Below, in pieces: positions 5,835 to 8,146 of a stretch of 8,146 nt of DNA. Origin of the DNA: an uncultured Clostridia bacterium. GTDB taxonomy: Bacteria > Bacillota > Clostridia > Oscillospirales > Oscillospiraceae. Where the stretch lies: assembly GCA_946060825.1 (NCBI GenBank), contig CAMGPO010000040.1, positions 1 through 8,146 on the forward strand, written 5' to 3'. The position numbers were made by a program, and so were the translations under genes. The notes below the pieces were generated by a model, which was given only the letters and a program-made list of their open reading frames with translations, was not told where the DNA came from and did not search any database. Position 1 is the first letter of the stretch. Every line of letters starts with the position of its first letter.

Positions 5835-6500
5835 ATGGACTGGTATCCGCTCTGGAACTCGCTGCGAATCGCGGCGATCTCCGCGGTGATCGTGTTCTTT
5901 GCGGGCATTTTCGCCGCCTACTATATCGCAAAGCTGCCCAGGGGACTGAAAGGTCTCCTGGACGCTTTGCTTACGCTGCCTCTGGTGCTGCCGCCGACGG
6001 TGGTGGGCTATCTGCTGCTCTGTCTGCTGGGGCCCCGGCGGCCTTTAGGCGCCTGGGTACTGGACACCTTCGGCCTCCGGCTGACCATGACTTGGTGGTC
6101 GGCCATCTTCGCCACCACGGTGGTCATTTTCCCGCTGATGTACCGGACGGCCCGGGGCGCCTTTGAGGCCTTCGACGAGACCCTGGCCGACGCCGGCCGG
6201 ACCCTGGGCCGCTCCAACACCTATATCTTCTGGCGCATCCGGATGCCATGCTGCCGGCAGGGAATCCTGGCCGGCGTGGTGCTGGCTTTTGCCCGGGCCC
6301 TGGGCGAGTACGGCGCCACCAGCATGATCGCCGGCTACACGCCGGGCCGAACCGCCACGATCTCCACGACGGTCTACCAGCTCTGGCGCACCAACGACGA
6401 CGGCCTGGCCATGCGCTGGGTCCTGGTCAATGTGGCCATCTCGGCCGTGGTGCTGCTGGCGGTCAACCTGCTGGAGCGGCGGAGCAGAGAGGGGAGGTGA
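5835..6500 (+). CDS. modB: Molybdate ABC transporter permease
   Basis: A 221-residue integral membrane subunit that forms the oxyanion channel as a dimer with ModC. About five membrane segments are visible (near 10-32, 42-66, 87-106, 143-166 and 194-213). The cytoplasmic coupling loop that docks on the ATPase is clear: DAGRTLGRSNTYIFWRIRMP (119-138), with the conserved Gly125 and the I-x-x-P ending. LPLVLPPTVVGYLLL (48-62) and ALGEYGATSMIAGY (155-168) are characteristic of ModB. The length is normal. The ATG has GAAGGAG 7 bases upstream and lies 24 bases after the modA stop. The stop codon TGA falls inside the ribosome binding region of modC, so translation of the two is probably linked. Confidence 0.95.
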   Translation: MDWYPLWNSLRIAAISAVIVFFAGIFAAYYIAKLPRGLKGLLDALLTLPLVLPPTVVGYLLLCLLGPRRPLGAWVLDTFGLRLTMTWWSAIFATTVVIFPLMYRTARGAFEAFDETLADAGRTLGRSNTYIFWRIRMPCCRQGILAGVVLAFARALGEYGATSMIAGYTPGRTATISTTVYQLWRTNDDGLAMRWVLVNVAISAVVLLAVNLLERRSREGR

Positions 6501-6504
6501 GGGC

Positions 6505-7554
6505 ATGGCCCTTTCAGTACAGATTGAGAAGTGGCTGGGTGATTTCCACCTGAACGCCGCCTTTGAGACGGAGGGGGAAACTCTGGCCCTGCTGGGGGCC
6601 TCCGGTTGCGGCAAGAGCATGACCCTCAAATGTATCGCCGGCATTGTACGGCCGGACCGGGGCAGGATTGTCCTCAATGGCCGCGTTCTCTTTGACAGCG
6701 AGCAGGGGATCAACCTGCCGCCCCAGAAGCGGCGGGTAGGATATCTCTTTCAGCAGTACGCCCTCTTTCCCCACATGACGGTGGAAGAGAACATCGCCGT
6801 TGGCCTGCGGACGAAGGACCGGGCGGCCAGGAAAGCCGCCGTGGCGGAAAAGGTCAAAACCTTCCGCTTAGAAGGCCTGGAGAAGCTGCGTCCCTGCCAG
6901 CTCTCCGGCGGCCAGCAGCAGCGAACGGCTTTTGCACGGATTTTGGCCAGCGAGCCGGAGGTCCTGCTGCTGGATGAGCCCTTCTCAGCTCTGGACGACC
7001 ACCTGCGTTGGCAGCTTGAGCTTGAGCTGATGGATGTGCTGCGGGACTTTTCCGGCGACACGGTCTTTGTCTCCCACCGGAAAGACGAGGTGCGCAGGCT
7101 CTGCCAGACCGTTACAGTGCTGACGGCGGGCAGGACCGACCCAGTGACGACGGTGCGGGCGCTGCTGGAACGGCCCCGTACCGTGGGGGAGGCCCGGCTG
7201 GCCGGCTGCCGTAATCTCTCGCAGGCGGAGCGGTTGGAAGAACACCGCATTTTCTGCAAAAATTGGGGTGTGGAGCTGGAGACGGCGGAAGCGGTCCCGG
7301 GGGATACGGCCTTTGCAGCCATTCGGGACGGCGACATCTATCCGGCGTCGGGGCCGGACAACCGGATCGACTGCCGGGTCGCCCGGGTCGTCCGGGACCT
7401 GGACACGGTCATTCTCATGCTGGCAACGCCCGGCGGCAGCGAGGGCCACAGTCTCCTGCGGATGGAGCTGCCGGCGGCGGAGTGGGAGGCCCTGGGCTGT
7501 CCCGAAGCTCTTGCGGCGGCGGTCTGTCCGGCGGACATCCTGCTCTTGACGTGA
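6505..7554 (+). CDS. modC: Molybdate/sulfate-type ABC transporter ATPase
   Basis: A 349-residue ATP-binding subunit that powers ModB. All ABC motifs are intact: Walker A GASGCGKS (31-38, Lys37), Q-loop LFQQYALFPH (Gln83), signature LSGGQQQR (133-140), Walker B VLLLDEP (153-159, Glu158), D-loop SALD and H-loop VSHRKDE (His191). After about residue 210 there is a further domain of about 140 residues. It begins with PRTVGEARLAGCRN, the usual stretch after the ATPase core in this family, and ends in a TOBE-like beta-rich region (DCRVARVVRDLDTVILML). The ATG at 6505 is chosen over an earlier in-frame ATG at 6430, which lies inside modB; GGGGAGG is about 7 bases before it. No molybdate-specific residue can be read from the ATPase, so the assignment rests on its modAB neighbours. 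Confidence 0.93.
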   Translation: MALSVQIEKWLGDFHLNAAFETEGETLALLGASGCGKSMTLKCIAGIVRPDRGRIVLNGRVLFDSEQGINLPPQKRRVGYLFQQYALFPHMTVEENIAVGLRTKDRAARKAAVAEKVKTFRLEGLEKLRPCQLSGGQQQRTAFARILASEPEVLLLDEPFSALDDHLRWQLELELMDVLRDFSGDTVFVSHRKDEVRRLCQTVTVLTAGRTDPVTTVRALLERPRTVGEARLAGCRNLSQAERLEEHRIFCKNWGVELETAEAVPGDTAFAAIRDGDIYPASGPDNRIDCRVARVVRDLDTVILMLATPGGSEGHSLLRMELPAAEWEALGCPEALAAAVCPADILLLT

Positions 7555-7555
7555 G

Positions 7556-7583
7556 TTGACACGTGTATTAAAATAAATATAGA
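7556..7583 (+). promoter_or_regulatory. Possible internal promoter for the MOSC gene
   Basis: A consensus -35 TTGACA (7556-7561) starts two bases after the modC stop. A -10 TATAGA (7578-7583) follows after 16 bp of AT-rich DNA, which stands out in this GC-rich region. The predicted start near 7590 leaves a leader of about 29 bases. The MOSC gene could thus be made independently of modABC as well as by read-through. Confidence 0.6.
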
Positions 7584-7618
7584 GAAGAAGGGCGGGAACT
7601 CCGCCGGGAGGAAACGAT

Positions 7619-8059
7619 ATGGCAAAGGTCAGGGCGGTCTGTATCAGCGAACGAAAGGGCATCCGCAAGCACGCGGTGCCGGAGATCACGGTGCGGAAGG
7701 AGCACGGGATTGTCGGTGATGCCCACGCGGGAAATTGGCACCGGCAGATCAGCCTGCTGGCCACGGAGAGCATCGACCGGATGCGGGCCATGGGTCTCAG
7801 TCTGACCGACGGAGCCTTTGCCGAGAACATCGTGACCGAGGGTATTGAACTCAGAACACTGCCTGTCGGAACGCTGCTGCGGGTCGGCGAGACGCTGCTG
7901 CGGGTGACGCAGATCGGCAAGGAGTGCCACAACGACTGCGCCATCAAGGCGGCTACCGGTACCTGTGTGATGCCTACGGACGGCATTTTTGCCGTTGTGG
8001 TCGAGGAAGGAACCATCCGTCCGGGCGACGGGATTTCCATCGAGGAGGAACAGAGATGA
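7619..8059 (+). CDS. MOSC domain-containing protein
   Basis: A 146-residue single-domain MOSC protein. MOSC domains are the C-terminal part of molybdenum-cofactor sulfurases and are thought to carry sulfur or bind the cofactor for molybdenum enzymes. Family features are clear: HGIVGDAHAGNWHRQISLL (29-47), FAENI (67-71), VGTLLRVGETLLRVTQIGKECHNDC (83-107) with the conserved Cys103 plus Cys107 and Cys116, then MPTDGIFAVV and GDGI. There is no fused desulfurase or ferredoxin domain, so it may act with a separate sulfur donor such as the desulfurase at 2762-3901. The ATG has GGGAGGAA about 7 bases upstream. It lies 64 bases after modC and overlaps the next gene by 4 bases (ATGA). The function is inferred from domain and context. 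Confidence 0.92.
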   Translation: MAKVRAVCISERKGIRKHAVPEITVRKEHGIVGDAHAGNWHRQISLLATESIDRMRAMGLSLTDGAFAENIVTEGIELRTLPVGTLLRVGETLLRVTQIGKECHNDCAIKAATGTCVMPTDGIFAVVVEEGTIRPGDGISIEEEQR

Positions 8060-8146
8060 AGCTGATTCCGGTTAAAGAAGCGGTAGGGCAGGTGCTCTGC
8101 CATGATATGACACAGATCATCCCCGGGGAGGGCAAGGGGGCGCGGT
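8056..8146 (+). CDS. Probable molybdopterin-binding protein, N-terminus only (cut by window end)
   Basis: Thirty codons are visible, starting at an ATG that shares ATGA with the MOSC stop. GAGGAGG (8042-8048) lies 7 bases upstream. The peptide begins MKLIPVKEAVGQVLCHDMTQ and continues IIPGEGKGAR. The pattern of an 'EAVGxVLxHDxT' opening followed by a Gly/Lys-rich turn resembles MoeA-like molybdopterin-binding proteins of the kind found beside molybdenum hydroxylase genes. The overlap implies translational coupling with the MOSC gene. With so little sequence the assignment is tentative. Confidence 0.6.
   Translation, partial: MKLIPVKEAVGQVLCHDMTQIIPGEGKGAR

Noticed and set aside
7591..7605. 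Hairpin GGCGG-GAACT-CCGCC just before the MOSC ribosome binding site
   Set aside because: Only 5 bp with no T run and it leaves the ribosome binding site free; too weak to call a terminator or a switch.

Overview
The window is a compact, GC-rich stretch of bacterial chromosome with strong GGAGG-type ribosome binding sites, sigma-A-like promoters and short gaps. It most resembles a high-GC member of the Clostridia (Oscillospiraceae-like). This is inferred from gene content and base composition, since no rRNA or other marker gene is present. I see no transposon, phage, CRISPR array, tRNA or rRNA gene.

Left part (1-2700). A manganese exporter gene (mntP, +), whose ATG begins one base before the window, converges on a three-gene minus-strand operon. 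A perfect 16-bp hairpin sits between them and can serve as terminator for both. The operon reads histidine-phosphatase/phosphoglycerate mutase-like protein, then proC (proline synthesis), then glpP (an RNA-binding antiterminator of the glycerol-3-phosphate type). It starts from a good promoter at 2670-2698.

Right part (2700-8146). This looks like a molybdenum (possibly selenium/molybdenum) locus. It holds a cysteine desulfurase-family PLP enzyme (+), a convergent IclR-family regulator (-), then modA-modB-modC (+, molybdate/tungstate ABC importer), a MOSC-domain protein (+) and the first 30 codons of a further gene that overlaps MOSC by 4 bp and resembles molybdopterin-binding proteins. A plausible flow is import of the oxyanion by ModABC, delivery of sulfur (or selenium) by the desulfurase and MOSC proteins, and cofactor maturation by the last gene, for a molybdenum hydroxylase encoded nearby.

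The most notable piece is the 188-bp control region between the IclR-type regulator and modA. It carries two divergent promoters and two related 15-bp boxes exactly 21 bp apart, one of them a perfect palindrome. Each box lies the same distance (33 bp, start-to-end) from the -10 element of the promoter nearest it. A separate dyad overlaps the modA -10 element. This suggests a molybdate importer under IclR-family control, with a possible second input, instead of control by ModE alone.
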